Source: Scandinavium ludwigii_A (GTDB lineage Bacteria; Pseudomonadota; Gammaproteobacteria; Enterobacterales; Enterobacteriaceae). Taken from it: 64,000 nucleotides of DNA. Position numbers and translations under genes: made by a program. Position 1 is the first letter of the stretch. Each line of letters begins with the position of its first letter. The stretch covers positions 124,001 to 188,000 of the forward strand of contig CP191518.1 in the NCBI GenBank assembly GCA_050516505.1, written 5' to 3'. Of the stretch, positions 51,782 through 60,907 are shown piece after piece. The notes beneath the pieces were generated by a model, which ran no database searches, was not told the origin of the DNA, and saw only the letters and a list, made by a program, of their open reading frames with translations.

Positions 51782-54199
51782 ATGAAAAGAAAACTCTCCT
51801 GGATGTGCGCAGCGGCTGTGGGCATGAGCGCTTTTATCCCACAAATTACTTATTCAGAAACCACGGAGCCAACGAATGTAGCACCGGAACAGGGTGCCCC
51901 GACCGCCGCCGAGGCTGCGCCTGCTGCACCGGGTGATACCGGAACGACGACTGCGGCCCCGGTTCCGGATACGGCTGCACCGGGCATGGTTGACCCAACG
52001 GTCACGGATCCTGCGGCGGTGAATGCGGCTGAAGGGACGATGCCTGTGGTGGTAGAACAATCACCGAGCCGCGACGTGAAGCTCAGCTTTGCGCAGATTG
52101 CGCCTGCTCCAGGCAGCATATCGCTGCGCGGTGCGAACCCGACCAGTTCCGTGCAGTTTGGTACGCGCAGTGATGAAGTCGTTTCCAAAGGTGTGCTGAA
52201 TCTGGTGTACACGCCGTCACCTGCGCTGTTGCCCGTTCAGTCCCAGCTGAAGGTTTATCTTAACGATGAGCTGATGGGTGTTCTGCCGGTCACGAAAGAA
52301 CAATTGGGCAAAAAAGTGATGGCCCAGGTCCCGGTTGACCCGCTGTACATCACCGATTTGAACAACGTGCGTCTGGAATTTGTCGGCCACTACCGCGACG
52401 TCTGTGAAAACACCGGCAGCACCACGCTGTGGCTGGACGTGGCGCGTAATACGTCACTGGATCTGACCCTGCAAAAGCTGAACGTCAAAAACGATCTGTC
52501 GCACTTCCCGGTGCCGTTCTTTGATCCTCGCGATGACCGTCAGTTGAACTTACCGATGGTCTTTGCTGGCGCGCCGGACATCACGCAGCAAAAATCGGCC
52601 GCGATCGTCGCCTCCTGGTTTGGGGCGCATGCGGGCTGGCGTGGACAGCATTTCCCGGTGTTGTACAACACCGTGCCAGATCGTAACGCCGTTGTGTTTG
52701 CGACCAACGATAAACGCCCGGACTTCCTGCGCGACTATCCGCTGGTGCAGGCACCGACCATCAGCATGATCGATAACCCAAACAACCCGTATCTGAAAAT
52801 GCTGGTGGTGTTCGGTCGTGACGATAAAGACCTGTTGAAAGCGGCGGAAGGCATTGCCGCCGGTAGCATCTTGTTCCGTGGCGACTCCGTCACCGTGGAT
52901 GAGGTGAAATCGCTGCTGGCACGTAAGCCGTACGATGCGCCAAACTGGGTGCATACCGATCGTCCGGTGACCTTTGGCGAGCTGAAAACGTACGATCAGC
53001 AGTTGCAGTCCACGGGTCTTGAGCCCGCGTCGATTAACCTGTCGCTGAATCTGCCGCCGGATCTGTATCTGCTGCGCAGCAACGGTATCGACATGGACCT
53101 GAAATACCGTTACACCATGCCAGCCATGAAAGACAGCTCGCGTATGGACATCAACCTCAACAACCAGTTCTTGCAATCGTACAGCCTGAGCAGCACCCAG
53201 GATACGAAGAGCTTGATGCTGCGCCTGCCGATTATTCAGGGCCTGCTTGACGGTAAAAATCAGGTGTCGATTCCGGCGCTGCGTCTGGGTGCCACTAACC
53301 AGCTGCGCTTTGACTTCCAGTACACCAACCCGATGCCGGGCGGCACCATTGAGAACTGCGTGACCTTCCAGCCAATCAAGAACAATGTGGTGATTGGTGA
53401 CGATTCGACGATTGATTTCTCCAACTACTATCACTTCCTGACGATGCCGGATCTGCGCGCGTTTGCCAATGCGGGCTTCCCGTTCAGCCGCATGGCGGAT
53501 CTCTCTGATACGCTGATTGTGATGCCGAAAGAAGCGACCAAGGATCAGGTCAGCACGCTGCTGGATTCTATCGCCACTATCGGCGGCCAGGTCGGCCTGA
53601 CGGGGGCTAACCTTAAACTGACCAACGATCCGAGCGAGATGCAGAAGCAGGATGCGGACATCCTGTTGATTGGCGCTATTCCTGAAAAACTGAAAGATGA
53701 CCAGCATATTGATCTGCTGGTGGATGCGACCAAGAGCTGGGTGAAGACGCCGGTGCGTCACAACGAACTGTCTTCTGTGAAGCTGGATGACGGTGAACGT
53801 CAGCCGATGGCTCAGACCACCGTGGGGTCTAAAGGCCCAATGGCAGCCATTATTGGCTTCCAGTCGCCGTACCACGATCAGCGTAGTGTGATTGCCCTGA
53901 TGGCCGATAGTAAACGTGGCTCTGAGCTACTGAACCAGGCGCTGAACGATAGCGGTAAACGTGCGGCAATGTTTGGTTCCGTCTCGGTTATCCGTGAATC
54001 TGGCGTTAACAGCCTGCGCGTAGGTGACGTGTATTTCGTCGGCCATCTGCCATGGTACGAGCGCGTGTGGTTCGCACTGTCTAACCACCCCATTCTGCTG
54101 TCGGTTCTGGCGGCACTGAGCGTGGTTCTGTTGGCATGGGTGTTGTGGCGTCTGCTGCGCATCATTAGCCGCCGCCGTCTGGATCCGGATGATGAGTAA
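51782..54199 (+). CDS. bcsB: BcsB, periplasmic subunit of cellulose synthase
   Basis: Periplasmic partner of BcsA with carbohydrate-binding and flavodoxin-like domains, anchored by a C-terminal helix (HPILLSVLAALSVVLLAWVL) that completes the BcsA channel. The start at 51782 (MKRKLSWMCAAAVGMSAFIP) has a clear signal peptide, but no strong ribosome-binding site; it lies 10 bases after the bcsA stop, so coupling is likely. 805 aa against about 779 in E. coli; the excess lies in an Ala/Pro/Thr-rich linker at residues ~26-95. Confidence 0.96.
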   Translation: MKRKLSWMCAAAVGMSAFIPQITYSETTEPTNVAPEQGAPTAAEAAPAAPGDTGTTTAAPVPDTAAPGMVDPTVTDPAAVNAAEGTMPVVVEQSPSRDVKLSFAQIAPAPGSISLRGANPTSSVQFGTRSDEVVSKGVLNLVYTPSPALLPVQSQLKVYLNDELMGVLPVTKEQLGKKVMAQVPVDPLYITDLNNVRLEFVGHYRDVCENTGSTTLWLDVARNTSLDLTLQKLNVKNDLSHFPVPFFDPRDDRQLNLPMVFAGAPDITQQKSAAIVASWFGAHAGWRGQHFPVLYNTVPDRNAVVFATNDKRPDFLRDYPLVQAPTISMIDNPNNPYLKMLVVFGRDDKDLLKAAEGIAAGSILFRGDSVTVDEVKSLLARKPYDAPNWVHTDRPVTFGELKTYDQQLQSTGLEPASINLSLNLPPDLYLLRSNGIDMDLKYRYTMPAMKDSSRMDINLNNQFLQSYSLSSTQDTKSLMLRLPIIQGLLDGKNQVSIPALRLGATNQLRFDFQYTNPMPGGTIENCVTFQPIKNNVVIGDDSTIDFSNYYHFLTMPDLRAFANAGFPFSRMADLSDTLIVMPKEATKDQVSTLLDSIATIGGQVGLTGANLKLTNDPSEMQKQDADILLIGAIPEKLKDDQHIDLLVDATKSWVKTPVRHNELSSVKLDDGERQPMAQTTVGSKGPMAAIIGFQSPYHDQRSVIALMADSKRGSELLNQALNDSGKRAAMFGSVSVIRESGVNSLRVGDVYFVGHLPWYERVWFALSNHPILLSVLAALSVVLLAWVLWRLLRIISRRRLDPDDE

Positions 54200-54202
54200 A
54201 CG

Positions 54203-55312
54203 ATGATGAAAGGTATACGCCAGGGTTGCCTGGCGCTACTGACGCTGGTCACGATGCAGGCCTCAGCCGCCTGCACGTGGCCTGCGTGGGAGCAGTTTAA
54301 AAAAGACTATATCAGCGACGGCGGTCGAGTTATCGACGCGAGCGACGCCCGTAAAATTACGACCTCCGAAGGGCAGAGCTACGCGCTGTTCTTCGCGCTG
54401 GCGGCCAATGACCGTGCGGCGTTTGCGCAGTTGTTCCACTGGACGCAGGACAACCTGGCCGCGGGTGACATAAAAGCGCAACTGCCAGGCTGGCTATGGG
54501 GCAAGAAAGAGGACAACAGCTGGGGCGTGCTCGACACCAACTCCGCGTCTGATGCCGATGTCTGGATTGCCTGGTCACTGCTGGAAGCCGGGCGTTTGTG
54601 GAAAATGCCGGAGTACAGCGACGCGGGTAAAGCACTGTTATCGAAGATTTCTGCTGACGAAGTGGTGAAAGTGCCGGGGCTTGGCTCCATGCTCCTGCCA
54701 GGTAAAGTTGGCTTTGTCGACGATAAAGGCTGGCGCCTCAATCCAAGTTATCTCCCGCCGCAATTAGCGAGCTACTTCGTGCGTTTTGGCGCGCCGTGGA
54801 ATGCGGTGCAAGCAACCAACCTGCGAATGTTGCTGGAAACAGCACCGAAGGGCTATTCGCCAAACTGGGTGCGGTTCGACAAGAAAAAAGGCTGGCAGCT
54901 TAAGCAGGATAAATCGCTGCTGGGCAGCTATGACGCCATCCGCGTTTATATGTGGACTGGCATGCTGAACGACGCCGATCCGCAAAAAGCCCGCCTGCTG
55001 GCGAAATTTAAGCCCATGGCCACCCAAACTGAAAAGACGGGTTTACCGCCAGAAAAAATCGATATTGCCACCGGGAAAGTGGACGGTAATGGGCCAGTGG
55101 GATTCTCCGCGACGCTGTTACCGTTCTTGCAAAATCGCGATGCGCAGGCCGTTCAGCGCCAACGCGTTGCCGATAACTTCCCAGGCAACGATGCGTATTA
55201 CAGCTATGTTCTGACTCTGTTCGGGCAAGGATGGGATCAACACCGTTTCCGGTTTACTGCTCGCGGTGAACTTTTACCAGACTGGGGCCAGGAATGCGCA
55301 AATTCTCACTAA
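54203..55312 (+). CDS. bcsZ: BcsZ, periplasmic endo-1,4-beta-glucanase
   Basis: GH8 cellulase of the synthase complex, 369 aa (368 in E. coli). Signal peptide to about residue 23 (VTMQASAACTWPAWEQFKKD). The general-acid Glu is in TTSEGQSYALFFALAANDR and the second catalytic Asp in SYDAIRVYMW. It trims cellulose during secretion and is needed for normal output. Starts 3 bases after bcsB and overlaps bcsC by 19 bases. ATG at 54206 is an alternative. Confidence 0.96.
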   Translation: MMKGIRQGCLALLTLVTMQASAACTWPAWEQFKKDYISDGGRVIDASDARKITTSEGQSYALFFALAANDRAAFAQLFHWTQDNLAAGDIKAQLPGWLWGKKEDNSWGVLDTNSASDADVWIAWSLLEAGRLWKMPEYSDAGKALLSKISADEVVKVPGLGSMLLPGKVGFVDDKGWRLNPSYLPPQLASYFVRFGAPWNAVQATNLRMLLETAPKGYSPNWVRFDKKKGWQLKQDKSLLGSYDAIRVYMWTGMLNDADPQKARLLAKFKPMATQTEKTGLPPEKIDIATGKVDGNGPVGFSATLLPFLQNRDAQAVQRQRVADNFPGNDAYYSYVLTLFGQGWDQHRFRFTARGELLPDWGQECANSH

Positions 55313-58300
55313 GTTTACTTAGCCTATCGCTTGCCATGACGCTAATGCCGATGGCGCATGCCGCGCAGTCGCCTCAACAGCAGCTATTGAATCAGGTGCG
55401 CCTTGGGGAGTCCACCAAGCGTGAAGATCTGGTGCGCCAGTCGCTGAAACGCCTGGATCTGATTGCACCTGACGATCCTGAGGTTATTTACGCACATATG
55501 CGCTACATGCTGCGTCAGGGTGACAGCGCAGGTGCGCAGAAACAACTGGATCAACTTAAGTCTATTGCACCCAATTCTGATGCCTATAAATCTGCGCAAA
55601 GAGCAATGCGGCTCTCCAGCGGAACAGACCATCAGACGCTACAGAAAGCGCAGTTGCAGATAAAAAATGGCAACGTCGCTGAAGGCGTTGCTGAGTACGA
55701 AAAACTGTTTAACGGTGCACCTCCGGATGGGGTTGATGCTATTGATTATTGGAGCGCCGTCGCTCGACTTGACGACAGGCATACTGAAGGGGTCAATCAA
55801 CTTAAGGCCTTGAATACCAGAGCGCCCGGCAATACCCAGCTGCAAGCCACGTTGGGCAGATTACTGTTATCCGATGGTCGCGAGGAAGAGGGCTTTGCCG
55901 TCTTAACGCAGTTAGCGCGATCGAATGACGGGTACGAGCGTGCGGCAAGCCTCTGGTTTGACCAAATACGCGATAAACCTGTTAGCGACAGCACAGTAAA
56001 ACAACTTCAGGAGTTTCTGGTTCAATTCACCACTGGCGATAAGGCTAAGCTGGCGCGTACCGAACTTGCGGAGCAGCAGCAGAAACTGGCCGATCCTGAG
56101 TTCCGCCGTCAGGCCGAACAGGAAGCCAAAACAGTCGAACTGGCGAAAATCGAAGACAACAAGCCGGGGACCTGGGAGATTGTCTGGCCGTTGATCCGTA
56201 AAGGTGATGCGTCCCTGAAAGCCAAAAATCTCGATCAGGCTGCACGTTTTTACCAGCAGGCACAGCGTGTGGATAACACCAACAGCTATGCGGTGCTGGG
56301 GCTGGGTGACGTGGCTATCGCCCGTAACAACCCCGCGGCAGCGGAGCGCTATTACCAGCAGGCGTTGCGTCTGGACAAAGGCAACAGCAACGCCGTGCGC
56401 GGGTTGGCCAATATTTATCGGGCGCAGTCGCCGGAGAAAGCGACGGCGTTCATTGATACGCTGTCGGCCAGCCAGCGCCGCAGCATTGATGATATCGAAC
56501 GCAGTCTGACCAATGATCGTCTGTCACAGCAGGCTGAAACGCTTGAAAATCAGGGGCGTTGGGCGCAGGCCGCAGAAGTGCAGCGTCGCCGACTGGCGCT
56601 CGATCCGGACAGCGTGTGGATCACCTATCGTCTGGCGAAGGATCTTTCCAGCGCCGGACAGCGCACGGAAGCCGACCGTTTGATGCAGGATTTGTCCCGC
56701 AAAAAATCAGGCGATCCAGAGCAGGTTTACGCTTACGGTCTGTACCTTTCCGGCAACGGTCAGGATATGGCGGCGCTCTCGCACATCAATACGCTGCCGA
56801 AAAGCCAGTGGAATGACAATATTCAGGAACTGTCGGATCGTCTGCAGTTCGATCAGATGATGCAGAAAGCGAACCTCCTGCGCGATAACGGTCATGAAGA
56901 TCAGGCGATTGCCTTGCTGAAACAGCAAACGCCGACGGCGCGGATTAATATGACGCTGGCCGACTGGGCGCAGCAGCGTGGTGATACCGGTACGGCCATC
57001 ACCGAATACAACGCTGCGCTGGCCAAAGACGCCGATAATAATGATGTGCGTCTGGGTCTGGCAGAAGTGTACGCCGCAGGGGGCAACGATGCCGCCGCGC
57101 GCGAACAGGTGAAGAAGATCAAAGCGCCAGCGGCAGGCGAAGCGCCATCGCTCAATACGCAACGCCGTCTGGCGCTGGTGGATTCCTCCCTCGGCGATAC
57201 CGCTCAGGCACATCAGATTTTCAACACCATCGTGCCTCAGGCTAAAGCGCAACCCGCGTCGATGGAAACCGCACTGGTTCTGCGTGATAACTCGCGTTTC
57301 CAGGTGCAGAACGGCGATCCGCAGCAGGCGCTGGAGAGTTACAAAGATGCGATGGTCGCGGCAGGCATTACACCGACCCGCCCGCAGGATAACGACAGCT
57401 TTACCCGCCTGACCCGTAACGATGAAAAAGACGACTGGTTGAAGCGCGGCGTGCGCAGCGATGCGGCGGATCTTTATCGTCAGCAAGACGTTAACGTCAC
57501 TCTGGAGCACAACTACTGGGGCTCCAGCGGCACCGGCGGTTATTCCGACCTCAAAGCGCAAACCACCATGCTTCAGGTGGACGCGCCGTTGGCCGACGGG
57601 CGGATGTTCTTCCGCAGTGATTACGTCAGCATGAACGCCGGGAAATTCTCGACCGACAGCGACGGTGGCTATTCGCCAAATTGGGGCACCTGTGGCGAAC
57701 AAACCTGCTACGGCGGAGATAAGAGTCAAAAAGACAGCGGCGCCAGCGTGGCCGTTGGCTGGCGGAACGATACCTGGAATGTGGATATCGGTACCACGCC
57801 GATGGGCTTCAACGTCGTCGATGTGGTCGGTGGCCTGAGCTACAGCAACAGTATCGGCTCGGTGGGGTATACCGTTGAAGGCCACCGTCGTCCGATTTCC
57901 AGCTCTCTGCTGGCGTTTGGCGGACAGAAAGATCCGAACACCGGCACCACCTGGGGCGGCGTTCGCGCCGACGGGGGCGGCATCAGCCTGAGCTATGACA
58001 AAGGTGATGCCAACGGCGTTTGGGCCTCTTTGAGCGCGGACTCACTGACCGGTAAAAACGTGGATGACAACTGGCGTGCACGTTGGATGGCGGGGTATTA
58101 CTACAAGCTTATCAATGAGAACAACCGCCGGGTGACCGTGGGCCTGAACAACATGGTCTGGCACTACGACAAAGATCTCAGCGGCTATTCCCTCGGCCAG
58201 GGCGGCTACTACAGTCCGCAAAAATACCTGTCGTTCGCAGTGCCAATTAACTGGCGTCAGCGTACGGATAACTGGTCCTGGGAACTGGGTGGTTCGGTCT

Positions 58301-58605
58301 CGTGGTCGCACTCGAAGAACAACAACCAGGCGCGTTATCCCAAGCAGAACCTGTTGCCAATCAACTACCCGAATGCAGGGCAGATTGACGACGGCAGCAG
58401 CAGCAGCGGTTTTGGTTACACTGCGCACGCGCTTATCGAACGCCGTGTCAGTTCGAACTGGTATGTCGGGGCCTCAATTGATATTCAGCAGGCGAAGGAT
58501 TACACCCCGAGCCATGCGCTGCTGTACGTTCGTTACTCCGCCGCAGGCTGGCAGGGTGACATGGATCTGCCTCCTCAGCCGCTGGTTCCTTACGCCGACT
58601 GGTAA
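55294..58605 (+). CDS. bcsC: BcsC, cellulose export outer-membrane protein
   Basis: Outer-membrane exporter: signal peptide (to ~residue 23), a long periplasmic array of TPR helices (residues ~25-740, e.g. AARFYQQAQRVDNTNSYAVL and AERYYQQALRLDKGNSNAVR), and a C-terminal beta-barrel (from about residue 760, NVTLEHNYWGSSGTGGYSDL) that passes cellulose. 1103 aa against about 1157 in E. coli, so somewhat shorter, probably by one or two TPR units. The start at 55294 has AGGA just upstream and lies within bcsZ. Last gene of the bcs operon. Confidence 0.95.
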   Translation: MRKFSLSLLSLSLAMTLMPMAHAAQSPQQQLLNQVRLGESTKREDLVRQSLKRLDLIAPDDPEVIYAHMRYMLRQGDSAGAQKQLDQLKSIAPNSDAYKSAQRAMRLSSGTDHQTLQKAQLQIKNGNVAEGVAEYEKLFNGAPPDGVDAIDYWSAVARLDDRHTEGVNQLKALNTRAPGNTQLQATLGRLLLSDGREEEGFAVLTQLARSNDGYERAASLWFDQIRDKPVSDSTVKQLQEFLVQFTTGDKAKLARTELAEQQQKLADPEFRRQAEQEAKTVELAKIEDNKPGTWEIVWPLIRKGDASLKAKNLDQAARFYQQAQRVDNTNSYAVLGLGDVAIARNNPAAAERYYQQALRLDKGNSNAVRGLANIYRAQSPEKATAFIDTLSASQRRSIDDIERSLTNDRLSQQAETLENQGRWAQAAEVQRRRLALDPDSVWITYRLAKDLSSAGQRTEADRLMQDLSRKKSGDPEQVYAYGLYLSGNGQDMAALSHINTLPKSQWNDNIQELSDRLQFDQMMQKANLLRDNGHEDQAIALLKQQTPTARINMTLADWAQQRGDTGTAITEYNAALAKDADNNDVRLGLAEVYAAGGNDAAAREQVKKIKAPAAGEAPSLNTQRRLALVDSSLGDTAQAHQIFNTIVPQAKAQPASMETALVLRDNSRFQVQNGDPQQALESYKDAMVAAGITPTRPQDNDSFTRLTRNDEKDDWLKRGVRSDAADLYRQQDVNVTLEHNYWGSSGTGGYSDLKAQTTMLQVDAPLADGRMFFRSDYVSMNAGKFSTDSDGGYSPNWGTCGEQTCYGGDKSQKDSGASVAVGWRNDTWNVDIGTTPMGFNVVDVVGGLSYSNSIGSVGYTVEGHRRPISSSLLAFGGQKDPNTGTTWGGVRADGGGISLSYDKGDANGVWASLSADSLTGKNVDDNWRARWMAGYYYKLINENNRRVTVGLNNMVWHYDKDLSGYSLGQGGYYSPQKYLSFAVPINWRQRTDNWSWELGGSVSWSHSKNNNQARYPKQNLLPINYPNAGQIDDGSSSSGFGYTAHALIERRVSSNWYVGASIDIQQAKDYTPSHALLYVRYSAAGWQGDMDLPPQPLVPYADW

Positions 58606-58673
58606 CAGATTCGCCTTAAATGCGTTTTCTGCCATCCCGATGAGCAGACTCTTAGCGTATAATGTGCCGAAAA

Positions 58674-58717
58674 TCACTTAATGCCGGGCTCAATTGTGCT
58701 AACCCGGCATTAAGTGA
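58674..58717. other. Long hairpin after bcsC
   Basis: TCACTTAATGCCGGG and CCCGGCATTAAGTGA form a perfect 15-bp stem with a 14-base loop. No T-run follows directly. It may stabilise or end the bcs transcript. A perfect TATAAT at 58658-58663 lies just before it, without a convincing -35. Confidence 0.75.
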
Positions 58718-58718
58718 T

Positions 58719-58740
58719 ACGCCCAAGGGCGTGGTTTTTC
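58719..58740 (+). terminator. Short terminator-like hairpin before pdeK
   Basis: ACGCC and GGCGT with a CAAG loop, followed by GGTTTTTC, ending 5 bases before the pdeK ribosome-binding site. Together with the hairpin before it, it could stop bcs transcripts or attenuate entry into pdeK. Confidence 0.5.
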
Positions 58741-58756
58741 TCTGGGGAGAGTTCCT

Positions 58757-60763
58757 TTGCGCGTTAGCCGCTCACTCACAATTAAACAAATGGCCATGGT
58801 GGCTGTCGTCACCATGGTGTTTGTGTTCGTCTTTTGTTCCATTTTGATGTTCCATTTTACGCAACAAAACCGTTTTGCCACTGCCACTCAGCTTGAGAGT
58901 GTGGCCCGCGCCGTGCGTGAACCGCTGTCAGCCGCGATCCTGAAAGGGGATATTCCGGAAGCCGAAACCATTCTCGGGCGTATTCAGCCCGCCGGGATTG
59001 TCAGCCGGGCCGATGTGGTGCTGCCCAATCAGTTCCAGGCACTGCGCATGCGTTTTATTGAAGAGCGCCCGGTGCCGGTGATGATCACCCGGATGTTTGA
59101 GCTACCGGTGCAGATTTCACTGCCTGTTTATTCCTTGGAACGCCCGGTTAACCCGCAGCCGCTGGCGTATCTGGTGCTGCAATCGGATTCCTATCGCACC
59201 TATAAATTCATCATGAGCACGCTCGCGACGTTGGTGACCGCTTACTTACTTTTAGTGCTGATCCTGACGGTAGCGATAACCTGGAGCATCAACCGACTGA
59301 TCGTACGCCCGCTGCGCGCCCTGGCTCGCGAGTTAAACGATGTGGCGCCGCAGGACCGGGTGGGCCATCAGTTTGCGCTACCGCGCCTGCATCATGACGA
59401 TGAAATCGGCATGCTGGTGCGCAATTACAACCGCAATCAGCAAATCATCCTGCGTCAGCATGATGAACTGAGCAGCCACTCCACGCGTTTCCCGGTATCA
59501 GACCTGCCAAACAAAGCGTTTTTACTGGCGCTGCTGGAACAGACCGTAACGCACAACAAAACGACCGCGCTGATGGTCGTGGCCTGCGAAACCCTACAGG
59601 ACACCGCTGGCGTGCTACAGGAGAACCAGCGTGAGATGCTGCTGCTGACCCTGGCAGCAAAACTCAAATCGGTGATTTCCCCGCGCATGGTGCTGGCCCA
59701 GGTCAGCGCCTATGACTTTGCTATTCTGGCGCACGGCGTGAAAGAGCCGTGGCATGCGATTACGCTAGGTCAGCAAGTACTCACTATCATTAATGAGAAA
59801 TTGCCCTTGCAGGGGATTCAGCTGCGTCCCAGCGCCAGCATCGGGATTGCGATGTTCCATGGCGATCTGAGCGGCGAGCAGCTCTATCGTCGTGCAGTGT
59901 CAGCGGCCTTTACCGCGCGCCGCAAAGGCAAAAATCAGATTGAGTTCTTCGACCCCGAGCAAATGGAAAAAGCGCAACAGCGGCTGACTGAAGAGAGCGA
60001 CATTCTTTCCGCCCTTGATAATCAGCAGTTTGCGGTCTGGCTCCAGCCCCAAATTCACATTGCCACCGGTAAAGTGTGCAGCGCGGAAGTGCTGCTGCGT
60101 ATGCGCCAACCTGACGGAAGCTGGGAATTGCCAGGCGACCTTATTGAGCGCATCGAATCTTGCGGGCTGATGATCACCGTCGGCTATTGGGTGCTTGAAG
60201 AAACCTGTCGCCAGCTGGCGGCGTGGCAGAGTCGGGGCATTATGCTGCCGCTGTCGGTGAACCTGTCGGCGCTGCAGTTGCTGCATCACGACATGGTGGC
60301 GGACATGCTGGAGCTGCTGAGTCGCTATCGGATCGCGCCCGGCACGCTGGTGCTGGAAGTGACGGAAAGCCGCCGCATTGACGACCCGAAAGCGGCCGTC
60401 GCCATTCTGCGCCCGTTGCGTAACGCCGGGGTGCAGATTGCACTGGACGATTTCGGTATGGGTTACGCCGGTCTGCGTCAGTTGCAGGACCTGAAATCGC
60501 TGCCGGTGGATGTGCTCAAAATCGATAAGATTTTCGTGGATACGCTGCCGGCCGACACCAGCATGGTGTCAGCGATTATCCAACTGGCCCGTAGCCTGAA
60601 CCTGAGCATTGTGGCGGAAGGCGTGGAAACCCAAGAGCAGTTTGACTGGCTGAAATCGGCCGGAGTGGACATCGCGCAGGGTTTCCTGTTCGATCGCGCC
60701 GTGCCGCCGGAACTCTTCGAACAGGACTATCTCTCTACCCAGACTGACGATGTAAGCGCGTAA
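58757..60763 (+). CDS. pdeK: PdeK (YhjK/HmsP-type) membrane c-di-GMP phosphodiesterase
   Basis: 668-aa inner-membrane protein: helix at residues ~12-33, periplasmic sensor segment, second helix at ~155-177, HAMP linker, degenerate GGDEF domain (signature reads VSAYDFAILAHG), and a C-terminal EAL domain. The EAL signature reads AEVLLRM (EVL instead of EAL); the other catalytic motifs are present (NLSALQL, LEVTES, ALDDFGMGYAGL, LKIDKIFVD, AEGVETQ), so phosphodiesterase activity is likely. The start is TTG at 58757 with GGGGAGA upstream, giving MRVSRSLTIKQM as in E. coli. Next to bcs, it probably lowers the c-di-GMP that activates cellulose. Confidence 0.94.
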   Translation: MRVSRSLTIKQMAMVAVVTMVFVFVFCSILMFHFTQQNRFATATQLESVARAVREPLSAAILKGDIPEAETILGRIQPAGIVSRADVVLPNQFQALRMRFIEERPVPVMITRMFELPVQISLPVYSLERPVNPQPLAYLVLQSDSYRTYKFIMSTLATLVTAYLLLVLILTVAITWSINRLIVRPLRALARELNDVAPQDRVGHQFALPRLHHDDEIGMLVRNYNRNQQIILRQHDELSSHSTRFPVSDLPNKAFLLALLEQTVTHNKTTALMVVACETLQDTAGVLQENQREMLLLTLAAKLKSVISPRMVLAQVSAYDFAILAHGVKEPWHAITLGQQVLTIINEKLPLQGIQLRPSASIGIAMFHGDLSGEQLYRRAVSAAFTARRKGKNQIEFFDPEQMEKAQQRLTEESDILSALDNQQFAVWLQPQIHIATGKVCSAEVLLRMRQPDGSWELPGDLIERIESCGLMITVGYWVLEETCRQLAAWQSRGIMLPLSVNLSALQLLHHDMVADMLELLSRYRIAPGTLVLEVTESRRIDDPKAAVAILRPLRNAGVQIALDDFGMGYAGLRQLQDLKSLPVDVLKIDKIFVDTLPADTSMVSAIIQLARSLNLSIVAEGVETQEQFDWLKSAGVDIAQGFLFDRAVPPELFEQDYLSTQTDDVSA

Positions 60764-60825
60764 TTATTCACGCGCTTGCGCGAGTCAGCTCTAACTTTTT
60801 AACATTTACCCCGCGAAATGTTTCT

Positions 60826-60841
60826 GTGTTGTTTATCGGAT
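60826..60841. promoter_or_regulatory. Possible CRP site upstream of dctA
   Basis: TGTGT-TGTTTA-TCGGA matches the CRP consensus TGTGA-N6-TCACA at 7 of 10 positions, about 75 bases before the dctA start. E. coli dctA is CRP-activated, which favours the reading, but the match is weak. Confidence 0.3.
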
Positions 60842-60907
60842 GTTATTTTAAAGCCGCAGGCGAATAAAAGCCTTACTCAGCCTGTGGTTTTATCTTAAGG
60901 ACATCCT

